From contig QJNS01000243.1 of NCBI GenBank assembly GCA_004154925.1, positions 1-64,000 on the forward strand: a DNA stretch of 64,000 nucleotides, given 5' to 3'. Origin of the DNA: Monosporascus cannonballus. Taxonomy: Eukaryota > Ascomycota > Sordariomycetes > Xylariales. A model generated the notes under the pieces. That model made no database searches and had not been told where the DNA came from. It saw nothing but the letters and a program-made list of their open reading frames with translations. A program made the position numbers and the translations under genes. Positions 1 to 10,841 of the stretch are shown one piece after another (positions within the stretch are counted from its first letter, which is position 1; every line of letters starts with the position of its first letter).

Positions 1-36
1 TAAATCTTTCTAGGAAACCCTAAGTATTAAGCTTTT

Positions 37-612
37 ATGACGTGTGAATTTACGTCGTGGGTAGTGATGGGTACCCATTTGGGTACCCATTGCAAACCCT
101 ACGCCGGCTTCCAGTATTGGACCATTGTGCGGCCCACTTGGTTCTTACAAAACTTTTTACCCCCGGGTAATACTACCTACTATCCAGGCTTCGAGAAGGA
201 CAAGTCCCTCCGTGTCGCTTTCGAGCCTGAAGCCAGGATTCCGTGGATCGACGCTCGAGACGTTGGGGTTGTAGCGGCAGCGGCACTCTCCCAACCTGAG
301 AAGTACACAGGGCGCCATATTGACCTTGCTGTCGAATCCCTGACCACCCGGGAATTTGCGGATAAGATTGAGACTTCGATTGGCTCGACGGTCGAGGTCC
401 ATTACTATACGGATAACGAAATTACCGCCATGCAAAATACAATTGTGGTGGACTCTGAAATTTGGACCTGTGAAGTGCCGCATGATAACCCCGTGGAAGC
501 AAGCCGGGAGTTCAGCTTGAACTCCGTGGACAACTTTATCCGGGAATACGAGAACTTACTACAGTCAGCTGTTGGAATCACCCCCGAAAGAAAGGGACCG
601 GTGACTGTCTAG
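37..612 (+). CDS. NmrA-like NAD(P)-binding protein, C-terminal part (5' end missing or outside window)
   Basis: The open frame runs to a TAG at 610-612. Residues 29-40 (TIVRPTWFLQNF) fit the conserved strand of NmrA-like atypical short-chain dehydrogenases, and residues 69-84 (PWIDARDVGVVAAAAL) fit the following D-x-x-D-[IV]-G segment. The N-terminal Rossmann glycine motif expected in this family is absent, so only the C-terminal two thirds is present. The first 20 residues do not look like the family and contain a short duplication (GGTACCCATTTG twice near 69-90), so the ATG at 37 is probably not the true start; an upstream exon or a truncation is likely. Members bind NAD(P) and act as redox sensors or negative regulators, or as isoflavone-reductase-like enzymes. 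The substrate cannot be told. Confidence 0.6.
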   Translation: MTCEFTSWVVMGTHLGTHCKPYAGFQYWTIVRPTWFLQNFLPPGNTTYYPGFEKDKSLRVAFEPEARIPWIDARDVGVVAAAALSQPEKYTGRHIDLAVESLTTREFADKIETSIGSTVEVHYYTDNEITAMQNTIVVDSEIWTCEVPHDNPVEASREFSLNSVDNFIREYENLLQSAVGITPERKGPVTV

Positions 613-3488
613 ATTTGCTGCAGCGAGAAGGTACGTATGCCTGCTAGGTTTGATCGGAAGTATATCTTATGGGGAATTTAGAAGGCTCGATGTCTGCCAT
701 CTTGCTCTAGGTGTCAAACAGTAGAAATTTCGGGCCAAGAATCAGTCTTGCTATGTATAACTGCGTAGCCCTTTCTCGAATATGATGTGCCAAATCTCAA
801 TATACCCGGACAACCCACTTTCCAAGCGCAATGGGATCCGCCCAGGTGTTTTTGGACGCCTGAGGCAAGCTATAGTGGAAAGGACTCTCAAGGAACTCCG
901 CAAATTTGCGACATGCGGACTTGCTTACCTCAGGCGCTCCTGCCAGCTCCCTTCTAGCACGTCTTTGACTAGCGTCCACATTTGACCAGTCATCGCCAAG
1001 CCGCCTCGTGGTCGTACGACACAAGGTTCACATTGTCCGAGTCCTCGACACGCGCCGCGTAGTTGAGCAGTTGGCGGTCATATCAGTCAGGCTTCGCTGC
1101 AGTATCTCACAAACGTCCCACCTTGACCTGCGATGCCGAACGCGTGTCCCACTGCCGATCTAGCACTCCTACCACTTTGAACCCCGTTCGCGCCTGGATG
1201 CCACGCGTCAGTGCTGTCGTGATGCAGAACTCAGTATTGGTGACCTGCTCTCATATATTTGTCAGCCACTTAACGGTCCCAGACCGTCACAGGGGTTCCT
1301 CGGGCGCTTATGCCCGTAGGGCCCGAGCATGGGACGGTCCGGATGGCGCTTACCTTTCCGCTCGCCACTTCCCAGTTATCGGGGTGGAGAGCCTTCCGAA
1401 CTCCGCGCATAAGCAGGATGATCGGCCGCAAAAATATGGCATCAAAACGCATGATACAAGTACTGACCACCAAAGCTACGGCGGTTTGATCGGCGTTGGT
1501 GTAATGAAGATGCTCCTTTCTTGACATTGCCAGGATAGTTTTCTCTGGCGGTCATAATGTGGCCTTCATGATCGACCTGCAACGGAGTCTTCGCCAACAC
1601 GTTGAGGTAAGTGACCTAAATAGGTTAGTCTGTGCTGGGCGTCCAAGAACAACGTCGAAGATCGTTGTTGTACATCGCTGCGGTCGAAGCAATGCTACAG
1701 CGCCGGAAGACAGGACCGATGCTTAGGTGTATTGCGCAACTTGCATGACTTAGCGACGTTGAGGTAAGGCCCTTTCCAGAGTTGAACTTGCGAGTGGGCA
1801 GACGATTCAATACGGGCGTCAGGATTGCCTAGTTCCGTTAAGCCTTTAGTATCGGAATAGGGGTAAACACGCGCCACGCCAGTTGTTGCAACAGGGAGGT
1901 GGCTTCAAAATTACAACACACAAAACCGCAGTCGTCATCATTGCTTAAATGTCAAAAAGTATTATGAGTTTTACATTTAGTTCTAGTGTTAGATATTGAT
2001 ACTCTTTTTATCATACTATCTTCCCAAGATTTATCCATCCTACGATTATTTAAAGTTAACATCGACGTAATCAAAAGGGTGCGTAGAAGTCGTACGTGCT
2101 ATACGGTATTTGACCTTGCAATTCATCTGCCACATAGCTATACATATAGACGTGTAGTCCCCCAGCCTCAGGGTTGATCCCTTGGGCTGGAATCCAGCGG
2201 GCGCTCAACTTATTCTTGACATTTTCGAGGACCATGGTGTCCCACATCGAGATATGGTACAACCTGAAGAGCGAATTTAACGAAGCAACCAGGATATGGC
2301 TATGGAGAGGTGTCCAAGGGCTTTAGAAGACAGGTCCTATCAAATTAAAGGCACAGCTCGTGCATAAACCGAAATACGAAAGACCATTTCTTCCAGAGGC
2401 CAGTCTGAAGAATGTGTGAAGCTGGATTGTGCCCTTTGCCAGGATTAAGATGCGCTGCGGGATGTGCGGGTCCTACCGTAATCCATTCTGCTGATCGCCC
2501 AAACACGTATTGCAGAGTTGGCATCTTCGACTCGAGGGCGGATCAAGGGGGGGTAGGAACCCCTCGAGGAGGCGCTCTAGCAGCTACACAACTCAAGTGG
2601 AAGGCAATGTTGACTTGCGCCCCGGAGTCATGTATTCCGTGTCAGTGTGTCTTCGGCTCTTGGTGGGCGAAGAGTTGAACTGGTAGTACTCTCATACCAG
2701 AACAAGAAAGGGTTAGATGCGGAGAGCGCTTGGCTACCTTCTCGCAGGCGCGTCAGATGCCGCTGCCTAACCTTACTGACTGCCAAACCATTCCGCATCG
2801 AGTTGCTGTACCTGGTTGATCACGAAACCCGCACGCTGACCCGTTCTTTGCTGCGCGTGGAATAGGTGCATTCAAATTAAGGCAAAAGGGGGTGTGTCCC
2901 TCAAAGCGCTAAAATTGTCCACTTCCATTATACAAGAGGGCAGAAAGAAATTTCTAGACAGGACGACGGCCTCCGAGTCGCAGAAATCCTGTTGTCGCAA
3001 GACGGAGAACCTGCCGCCCTCCTCTTCGGAAGCTGGGCGCGCGTGATTCCCGGGCTCTGAGTTTCCGAATCGGGAAAGTTCGGCGGACCACGCTCCGGAG
3101 CCGCACAGCACAGCAGAGTAAGCCGTCCAGCAGCCCCAGCAATCTGTGACAGTGCACTTCCGTCCACAATTGGCTATCATATGACTGTGAGACGCTATGG
3201 GGTAGAGAGCATGCCATGGCTGCGTCTACGTCATGGGGGGCCGGGAGGGCGGGCGTCGATATTAACAGTGCCGTGTTGGCTTGCCGGGGTGCAGGCTTGG
3301 GACGACGACACCGGCCGAATGGTATGCTACTAGGGAGTTTACATATAGTAAGCTTATATAAAATACGAAGAGTGTGGGCTATATATATATGATCCTCCCA
3401 GCCAGCCTCTTCTCGGCTCAGCACAAAGGGGGCCAAAGTAGATCGCACCACTTTAGCCGTAGAACACGGTAATTCATTCATTCATTTA
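613..3488. other. Long stretch without a confident gene
   Basis: I find no reading frame of this 2.9-kb stretch that I can tie to a family. Several frames of 60-150 codons exist on both strands but overlap one another and lack family motifs. Donor-like strings GAG|GTAAG occur twice (near 1606 and 1762), and a minus-strand frame at 1527-1270 ends in a plausible donor (AAG|GTAAGC), so a decayed multi-exon gene around 1270-1810 is possible. Positions 1900-2060 are AT-rich and interrupt the otherwise balanced composition. The last 130 bases before 3489 carry TATA-like strings belonging to the next gene. Confidence 0.4.
3355..3390 (+). promoter_or_regulatory. TATA-like boxes upstream of the AA9 gene
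   Basis: TATATAAAAT lies at 3355-3364 and a run of alternating TA at 3380-3390, about 150-190 bases ahead of the ATG at 3543. Both are at plausible distances for a fungal core promoter with a leader of roughly 120-150 bases. No transcription start can be seen, so this is a position-based inference. Confidence 0.35.
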
Positions 3489-3542
3489 GTGATCTTCATT
3501 CGTACTTACGCACGCACGATCAGCGCAACCAGCCAACCAACC

Positions 3543-4376
3543 ATGCTCTCCCCCTCCTCCATCGCCGCGGCGGTCGTCGCGCTGCCCCTCGTCCGGCTCG
3601 CCTTGGCGCACGGCTACGTGTCGGGCGTGTCGGTCAACGGCGGCAGCGTCATCCAGGGCGCGAACCCCAACTGGTACTATCTGCCCGAGGGGCAGGCGCC
3701 CCAGACGCCCGGCTGGCGCGCGATGAACCAGGACAACGGCTTCGTGGAACCCAACGCCTTCGGCACCAGCGACATCGCCTGCCACAAGAAGGCAACCCCC
3801 GGCGCCACCTACATCCAGGTAAACCCCGGCGACACCCTGACCATCAACTGGAACACCTGGCCCGAGTCCCACCACGGCCCCGTCCTCAACTACCTGGCGC
3901 CGTGCAACGGTAAGTTAGCCCCGGCCTAGCCACCCCGTAATAGTCTCCTAGATACGGTTGCTGATACCAAGCCATCCAAAACAGGCGAATGCACCTCGGC
4001 GTCGGCGGGCAGCCTCTCTTTCACTAAGATCAGCGAGGGAGGGCTCCTGTCGGGCAGCAACCCGGGGACTTGGGTGTCGGACACACTGATCGCACAGGGC
4101 TTCCGCTCGGACGTGAGGATCCCCTCGAACCTGGCGCCCGGCAACTACGTGCTGCGGCACGAGATAATCGCGCTGCACAGCGCGGGCAACCCCAACGGTG
4201 CACAGGCGTATCCGCAGTGCCTCAACTTGCGGGTCGGCGGGTCCGGGTCCTCTCGGCTGCCGTCGGGCACGCCCGCGAACCGGCTATACAGCGCCAACGA
4301 TCCCGGAATCGTCTTCGACCTCTACCGCCAGTTCAACAGCTACCCGATCCCCGGACCTAGTGTCTGGAGCGGCTGA
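3543..4376 (+). CDS. AA9 lytic polysaccharide monooxygenase, secreted, one intron
   Basis: Exons 3543-3909 and 3985-4376 encode 252 residues. The 75-nt intron starts GTAAGT, ends ACAG and has a CTGAT branch-like site. A hydrophobic signal peptide ends LALA, leaving His23 as the mature N-terminal copper ligand (HGYVSGVSVNGG), as required in AA9 enzymes. The second histidine of the copper brace is in the exon 1 end motif ESHHGPVLNYLAPCN. Exon 2 adds GEC, the RHEIIALH segment with the secondary histidine, and AQAYPQC with the Gln and axial Tyr. The protein would act outside the cell, oxidatively cleaving cellulose or related beta-glucans. It stops shortly after the catalytic domain, with no linker or CBM1. 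An in-frame ATG at 3489 would bury the signal peptide, so 3543 is preferred. The gene appears intact despite decayed neighbours. Confidence 0.93.
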
Positions 4377-5431
4377 GTAATTTAGCGGTTGTTGCGGGGG
4401 CATATGGGGAGAGAGGAGGGTTGGTCGTTGCTCTAGGGATTGTCAGATCGACCCCGCCAGGGTCGTTTGTTCATTTCGATGCATATATAGTACCTTGAAG
4501 CTGTCAATAGGCTCTTAGAACCAATTGCCGCTCGCATAACCGTACTTCGCCGCAGTAAGGACCTGCTTCACCTTAGTCAGTAGGTTGGTTATGGAAAAGT
4601 ATGGTCTGTGTAGGGTATATGGCATATGGAGCACCCCTTAGATCGTAGCAATGTAGATCTGTGTCCTGTCTTCCAACACAGTACATTACCAACTCAAATT
4701 ATGTCGTAGTTGTCAAAGGCAGCTTTGACGCGATGGTAGTATGTATTGTACTGGTCTCAAGCCATATTTACAGGAACCTTGGCGTATAAATAGTGCATAC
4801 GTGATATAAGCGCTTAAAACAAAAGGGTATAATGTCCAACAATAAGATGTTTTATGTTACGTGCAACTTACAAAATAAATTTGCGTAACGCTTATAACTT
4901 AAAATGTAAATGCTATCAATAAATTAGGTTGTTTCTATAATGATTATTTATAAGTTTGGCCTAGAGATTTCCTGGTTCGCTACAGGCAGCCGTGGATATC
5001 CCAACTACATCTCAGCCAGGTATCGAAGGGAGACACGCATATTACTCGAGAAAGGGAGAAGTTGCTGCTGGTGCCGCAAAATCATGCGGATTCTGCCACC
5101 ATTTTCGGCGGCACCAGAAGTGAGGGGCACGGGTGCACAGCCAGGCACCAGATACTTCCCGTGTAGATCTCACCACCCCCAGCCACAGGGGCGTGTCATT
5201 TTTGGGAACCAACATTCCAGAAACCCGAATCCTCGTCGTCTTCGCTCGTCAAGGGAGCCATTTCTGCCTCTCCCCAGGTCGATTGCCGCCGACAAAATGG
5301 GGCCGTCACCCATCTGGAATGGCGGCGACGCCCTGCCCTCACACCCTTGGCTTCTCTCGCTTCCCTCGCTTTATCTCGTCCTTCAATCCCTCCTCCCATC
5401 GGCGTCGTTCTCCCTCGGTCTCCAGCTCAAA
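4377..5431. other. Downstream flank of the AA9 gene, AT-rich then GC-rich
   Basis: Positions 4377-4940 hold the AA9 3' region and a gradually AT-richer stretch (4780-4940) with no gene. A long plus-strand frame begins at 4940, but its first 164 codons have no recognisable features; only its end, from the ATG at 5432, belongs to the decayed gene that follows. Positions 5100-5430 are pyrimidine-rich and could be that gene's promoter and leader. Confidence 0.4.
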
Positions 5432-6965
5432 ATGGCGTCCGAACGAACGACCGTTGTCACTAGCCAAGGAGGGGCGAATGCACTCCCTAGCCATGTCGGC
5501 GACTTCCTTAATCGCTTCGCCGCCCAAGGACTGGAGAGGAGAGCATCGACACGACAGGCCCCGCTATCGGCAGAGGAGCACGCCTAGCATCGCAAGCAGC
5601 TACGGGGCGTCCGCTTCATAGGGCCAAAGCTTGCGCTTACAATCGAGATCAATGTCGGTGGAGTGTTGGGGAGATGGAAGCGGTAAGGCTTGATATTCCG
5701 TACAAACGCCTTTAACCCAAGCTAACCTCTTCCTCGGCTGGTAGATTTTGCGCCAAGACGAAGCTCGGAGACTGATAGTCAGGATTTGAGGACCTGAATC
5801 GCGAAACGATGATGGACTTTTCCCTTTTTTTCTCTGAAATCTCGAATATCCATTCGACGGGTTCGTTAAAGGGGTATATACGTCGCTCCCAGGAGCTATA
5901 TACGGTAGTTACTGGTCATTATGTGGACCGGAACGATTCCAAAGAATTGTATAAGGTAATACAGTTCGCCTACCTCGGCATGGTCCGCTTAAAGTATACA
6001 TGATTCGCTAACATAGTTCATAGTATTGCGATTAGGTGTTAGTCCTTACTTCGGATATTATCCCCTAATGCCAACAAGTCCATCGCGGGCGTAGGGGGGT
6101 TAACGACCTTTTAGTTTTTACTATTGCATACGATACTGGTATATTCAGTGTCGAGATCTACCGCGTTAATTTGTGGGTTGGTATTTGTTTTTGTGTTAAA
6201 CCAGTGTTCGCGTTATTAAGCCCGTGGAAAGCGAAGAGAAAAGACGAAACATACGAATAAGCTTTTTCGTAGTAAAACTGTTACGTTTCCCAATGGTAAT
6301 GCTGATAGCAAGCCGTCGGCGCCAAATGGCGTTTCGAAACGAGTTAACGAACTTTTCTTTTAAGAGTTTACGAAACAGGGGCGTCCCAAGGTTTTCCGTT
6401 ATGAAGATATACTATTAATTATTTTTCGCTATCTTGTAGGCAGCCTGCATGTTCCGGCAATGGCGGTTACATTTATTTATTACAAGGACTCGGATAATTG
6501 CCTGGAATCGTACCTCCTTTGCCCACGGTTCAAGTTAAAGTAACTCACGGCTAAGCTTATATATTAAAACCTGTTTCTTTTCGACCTACCGAGGCCCTGA
6601 TCTTCTGTCCCATCAATATCATCGTCGCTATCGCATTACACGATGAGGCTTTGTATTCGGAGCACTTGACAGGCGCATTGAGCGTGTTCCAGTTAGGGAC
6701 CTGGGGCGCTACTCAATGTATCCCTCTGCGGTGGAAGCGATCGATGCTGGAGGTCCTAGTCTTCCGAATCAGCTATCACACTCCCAGAGATGACCTGAAG
6801 CGACGGACTCTCGAGATGGGGCACGAGAACTTCCATCAAGCCGGAGTTGGCCGTACCGGAACATCCACAACCATGGCGCCGCAACTGGATGCCACACGGC
6901 GTAAGGTGCCTGGAGAACTGCGTAATAGCAGTCAAGGACTCCTTGTTAGTAGACCCAGTCTGTAG
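5432..6965 (+). pseudogene. Decayed FluG/DUF3435-like gene (tyrosine-recombinase-like)
   Basis: Fragments in order match, from memory, the fungal FluG-domain/DUF3435 proteins. The first is 5432-5682 (MASERTTVV..., then RFIGPKLALTIEINVGGVLG and RWK). A clean 62-nt intron follows (5683-5744, GTAAGG...GCTAAC...GGTAG), then FCAKTKLGD. After two stops comes SLKGYIRRSQELYTVVTGHY with VDRNDSKE (about 5859-5955). Next is YDTGIFSVEIYRVNLWVG (about 6131-6183), and last IPLRWKRSMLEVLVFRISYHT and DLKRRTLEMGHENF (6720-6840), where the recombinase C-terminal box lies. Inactivating changes include an in-frame TAG at 5585, paired stops TGA-TAG at 5773-5778, and later frameshifts. Part of this family are the captain recombinases of Starship elements; other members are ordinary dispersed FluG-like genes. 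The family call is an inference; the conserved spacing across 1.5 kb makes decay of one gene likely. Confidence 0.6.
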
Positions 6966-7280
6966 GCTGGATTCGAGCTTTGAGTAAAGCCAGCTCAGGA
7001 GCAACGCCATAATCGTCGTCTATCAGCCTTACCTTCTAGCATAACATAACGGTCTACCATAACGGCTCACTGAACATAGTATTAAAGACCAACTTTGTCG
7101 CACTTTCAGATAGAAAATTAAAGGTATTTCTTTGTCTGATACTGATTCCTTGGGCGCGACAGTTATGAGCCCGGTTTGCCCCAAGTTTCGTTGATCGCAG
7201 CCATCATCAGTGCTATTGTCAGGGAAAATGGTAAGGTACGGAGTGAGAGGCAGAAGAAGCAGCCCAGCAGCTGGTTCATA
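6966..7280. other. Gap between two decayed elements
   Basis: I see no gene, repeat or RNA structure in this 315-bp stretch between the FluG-like relic and the copia LTR. Confidence 0.4.
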
Positions 7281-7372
7281 GTATGGGTAGTAAATAGATG
7301 ACCATTAATGCCTGCCCTTTTCTAACTACTCGGGGGCGAAGCCCCCCTATATATACACAAACTGGAGCCACA
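7281..7372 (+). repeat. Copia-type LTR remnant (same family as 16899-17015)
   Basis: The start aligns with the inverted copy at 17015-16899 in three blocks: GTAGTAAATAGATGACCATT against GTAGCAATAGAGGTAACCATT, then AATGCCTGCCCTT, then a GGGGGC/GCCCCC hairpin abutting TATATATA. It lies 88 bases upstream of a copia gag start, which is the expected position of a 5' LTR. The right end is approximate. No target duplication is expected, because the element is truncated downstream. Confidence 0.6.
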
Positions 7373-7459
7373 CTGGTGGGTTGCTGGGCCCCGGAAAGGG
7401 GGCCGCACCTTGGCACTTGACAGCCATACAACCTTCTTCCACTGACGCCATCGCCAACA

Positions 7460-7699
7460 ATGGATCTTACGGATCTACAAGGCTCCTCCCGGGTCAGCCT
7501 CCAAGGCCTCGGTGACTGGAAACAATGGATCAAGATTATCCGGAAATTCGCAAAAGACTAGAACGTCTGGCTATTTATCGACCCTTCCGGGGAAGGAAAA
7601 CTAGCTCCAGAAGGCCCAGAGGAGCCCACAGTTCAACAGATGAACAAGCAAGCTGCTGATATAGCAGATATTGTCACAGTTAGGCTGATCGGTAGATAA
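7460..7699 (+). pseudogene. Ty1/copia gag N-terminal stub
   Basis: A frame from ATG 7460 to TAA 7697-7699 (79 residues, one internal TAG at codon 34) begins MDLTDLQGSSRVSLQGLGDW. It continues WIKIIRKFAKD and, after the stop, NVWLFIDPSGEG. The pattern L-x-G-x-x-D-W-x-x-W followed about 20 residues later by [IV]W-x-[YF]IDPS is typical of the start of fungal copia gag polyproteins. Protease, integrase and RT are missing, so the element was cut shortly after its start. The junction lies about 150 bases from the truncated C-terminal end of the NLR on the other strand, so one rearrangement may have removed both. Confidence 0.7.
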
Positions 7700-7850
7700 G
7701 GTAACATAGAGTGTGAGAAGTGATAATTGTCTGGCTAGAATTGAGCTCTAGGGAGCGGTGGCTAGGAAGCTCTCTATATACTGTGGGCGCGCCGGAATAA
7801 GGTTCTTCCGGGGTGCTGGGGGCTTGATGACTAACATAGATACCCCTATT

Positions 7851-10145
7851 CTACGACAACTGGTCTCTCTGGGTCTGACTCTGGCGAATGTTTATCCAGG
7901 CGTGGGCAAGTGGATGCATAGATACCGTCCAGCGGCCCTTCATATTGCTTTTTTTGACAAGAGCAAGTGATTTGAGCCGGTTGACAGCCTGGGACAGGCG
8001 AAATGGGTCTCTGACAGCACTATCGTATTCCAAGAATTCTGGGAGTTGGGATGCATGCCAAGCGGTGAGATGCTCGATAGCTTCATCATCCTCAGGGTTT
8101 TCGGACCTCCTGTGCGCCATTCCACGCGCCTTGTAAAAGGCCCGGAAGCACATTTTCGTAATGGAACTGGGACAATACTTGAAGGAGACATAGTGCATCT
8201 CGGCCGCTTTCCGACTCCGGCATATCCAAGGTTTGCGCCGATGCTTCTAGGGCAGCGTAGACATTGTGGTATCTCGATTGAGCCTGCGTTAGGTTGAACT
8301 TGAGAAGCCGTTCGCGTTGCCTTTGGAACACGAGGGGATAGTCGGATGGGGAGCACCCTCCCTGGGCGATATACGATCCGGCCTGTATTATGGCAAGCGT
8401 GTGTGAGCCTAAGATGTGAATGACCTTTTCGGCAGCAGAGGTAACCGCTTGCGATTCTGCGGAGAGCCCCATTGGTTGCAGGAGGAGGGGAATACAATCG
8501 CCCTTGTCAAGGCTGCCAAGCTCCTCGTAACCGACTGTCGCGTGTATTTGTCACTCCGGGTTCCGGGACGCTATTAGAACTACGCCTCGAGTACCGGAAG
8601 GATAGTATTGCTGGTAGTCGACATCTGGATCGTCGGCGTTATCCAAGATGAGGAGCCAGTGGCGTTTAGTGTCAATATTAGAAAGTAAGGGCTGGGGGCC
8701 GTCACTTTCTGTTTCCCTCGACCCCAACATCTTTGCGATGGTGGAAACCCCTGCTTTGGCTGTCGACTGGCTGCTAGCGTCTACCCAGAACACACCCCAG
8801 AACCTATTAGAAGTTAATAAGGGCTAGATGCAGAGTATAATCTGACCTACTCTTCGCGTAGCTCGTCGGTCACCTTGAGGCAGACCTCACTTTTGCCCTG
8901 GCCGCCCAGCCCGGTTGGGACGAATCTTTTTTGAGCATGATAAGTGGCTGGGATTATAGCCATTTTGATCTTTTCCACGATGTCGCGTCGACCGGTAAAC
9001 ATGGGATTGACGGAACGAGGGACAAGCCAGTGAACATTGTTTGCTGGATATGGATTGAGTATACATCTCATTCGATAAAAGTTTGTCATACATACATTCT
9101 ATTTCTAATGCACGGGCGATCTCCGTCGCAATGGTTCCTAAAACCAGCTTGCACGCCGAAGTATCAACCGAATCAACCTTGCAAATAGAGCTGTGGTCGG
9201 CATGGGTTGCAACTTGCTTTTCGCGCGATTTCTCAATCGCTTCGTTGCGCTATCGGAATTTTTCTTCAGCGCGTCAAGGAGCTTGTTACTAGGTTTCCGC
9301 AAGCCAGCTCTGATTATCCTAGCGGCGACATCTCCAAGGCTGGCATATTTTCCGCCGCGGTGTGGAGTAGCAAAGAAGACGAGTAGTTTGGTGGCCTCGA
9401 CAATAGGTTTGTATGTGGGGTCTAGAGTTGCCTCGACAAGAGCCTACAGTCGTTGGCTTAGACGCGACCATGTTTGTACATCTTCGTATTGGCATACTAG
9501 CCTCCTTAACCACCAAGCCGCCAAGGCTGTGACAGATGAGTATGAGGGGTCTTTGCGGTTCCTGTAAAGTGTAAGGAAGACGCTTCGTTCGGATGGGGCG
9601 GGACGCTTGCCTGTCGCTCCAGATGGAGCCACTGCAAGAGATTTTTGGCATGATCCTCGATCTTGATCGCTGTGGCGTCTATGGCAGGACTGGAATTGTA
9701 AGAGAAGATGTCGTGGAAAAGGGCCCCCCTTTTCTGTTGGGCAGCAATATCGGAGCCCAAAAGCCCTATATCAGTGGATCACCCACAACAAGTGGGATCA
9801 ACGCTTCCTAGCTTCCAAAAAGTAAATATATCCTCAAGAGCTGTGCATCTACTCCTTAGTAAGTGTGACAGAAGAGTATTACGCGGGCTGGTTTTGCAAG
9901 TTTGTCGGGCAGAAAATCTTGGAGCCATAGGCGGTCGGCCGCCTTCCAGATATCTCGTGCGTGGTTAGGATTGTTCTTAAAGTTCAGCCCATGTACGGCG
10001 ACGATACTAATAAAGCATTTGTTAGCGGTAGTCATGACAGCGAAAACGAATTTAGTCGAGGCAGAGCCTACTCGATCTCGGCAGCGCAGTGACCTAGGGG
10101 ATTCTTGACACCGTCGAAAATGATATGAAATCCAGGTTCGATCAT
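7851..10145 (-). pseudogene. NLR: alpha/beta-hydrolase + NB-ARC, truncated and broken
   Basis: Exon 1 is 10145-10072 (MIEPGFHIIFDGVKNP...), with an intron at 10071-10007. The hydrolase domain follows: DIVAVHGLNF, then RVILF rejoined to SYNSSPAID across a solo LTR, and the nucleophile motif HSLGG at 9531-9517, then ATPHRGGKYA. An intron at 9095-9044 precedes WLVPRSVNPMFTGRRDI. Walker A is GLGGQGKS (8912-8889). After an intron at 8850-8804 come FWGVFWVDAS, Walker B LLILDNADD (about 8655-8629), a GLPL-like SHTLAIIQAG and a winged-helix region ending at 7851. Breaks are the solo LTR, a TGA at 8553-8551 and a frameshift near 8100, with small frame problems near 9500 and 9250. The C-terminal repeats (TPR or similar) expected in this class are gone. 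Such proteins act in fungal non-self recognition. This copy cannot be functional. Confidence 0.85.
9709..9870. mobile_element. Solo LTR inside an NLR exon, TSD GAAGA
   Basis: A 162-bp block begins TGTCGTGG and ends GTGTGACA. It is flanked by identical GAAGA at 9704-9708 and 9871-9875. Removing the block and one duplication rejoins the host reading frame exactly, from RVILF to SYNSSPA. It shares stretches with the copy at 15865-16040 (GGAAAAGGGCCC near the left end, CAAGTGGGATCA in the middle, AGAGCTGTGCA near the right end). Length and TG...CA ends fit a copia-type solo LTR. Orientation is not certain. Confidence 0.85.
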
Positions 10146-10841
10146 ACTGGCGGAATCGTTGACATGAAGCGCAAGGGTAGAATCGGGAGGACGACCGCTC
10201 TAGAGTCATACGACTGGAGAGATGGAGGTGTAGATATTTCTAATGCCATGAGTGTTGGTGGATGGGCGGCCAGACTCATCCTCATCAGCTTAACGCGAGG
10301 CTGTGTTATCTGCAGACGTATTCCTATTTGCAAATCAAGATGTACCGATGCTCTTGGAAACGGCTGGATGGCAGATTGGGCATGATTGAGAGCACAGGGT
10401 TGCCAATTTGCTACGCTTGGCGCCCAGGGTAGAGGAGCTGGATATTTAGCACCAAAGTCCTAGGTATCATACGCTTGCCGCCTGCCTCTTTCGTTTCTGC
10501 CGTGAAGGAAAGGGAAGAGTGGGGACGTAAACGAGACGCCCTCTGTTCTCCGGCTGTCCCAAGGCAGAGCTGAACCCATTGGCTGACGCTGTGGCATATT
10601 GAAGTCAGCCAAGGCATTTTCTGGATAAGGCACACGGCATATGGCGCAAAACCCTTCCAATAAGCTTCCTAGTATAACACTTCGCTCCTCTAACCTTTGT
10701 AATCGGTGATCGTCAATGTTACTCTACACATACCTCAAAAATGGGGCTTGATCTTGATAGGGTAAGTTCGATATTGATTTAGTTCTAACATAGCCATGTT
10801 ATATAACATGGACGTGGACGCATTATCTTTTCGTAATAAGT
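10146..10841. other. Intergenic, no supported gene
   Basis: This is the space between the NLR start and the PXR1 stop codon. Short frames on both strands (for example minus 10660-10460) have no recognisable motif. AT content rises from about 10680 toward the PXR1 end, consistent with a 3' untranslated region. Nothing else is seen. Confidence 0.4.

Noticed and set aside
69..90. GGTACCCATTTG doublet as a possible regulatory repeat
   Set aside because: Only two adjacent units inside or next to a partial coding region; too little to support a function.
2954..3481. 175-codon minus-strand frame upstream of the AA9 gene
   Set aside because: Overlaps the AA9 promoter and a second equally open frame, with no motif and no splice support.
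3486..3875. 129-codon minus-strand frame rich in Gly, Val and Ala
   Set aside because: It lies entirely antisense to AA9 exon 1 and its composition is explained by the GC-rich third positions of that gene; no family motif.
4940..5431. Long plus-strand open frame upstream of the FluG-like relic
   Set aside because: No recognisable domain, crosses a composition change, and the family similarity starts only at the ATG at 5432.
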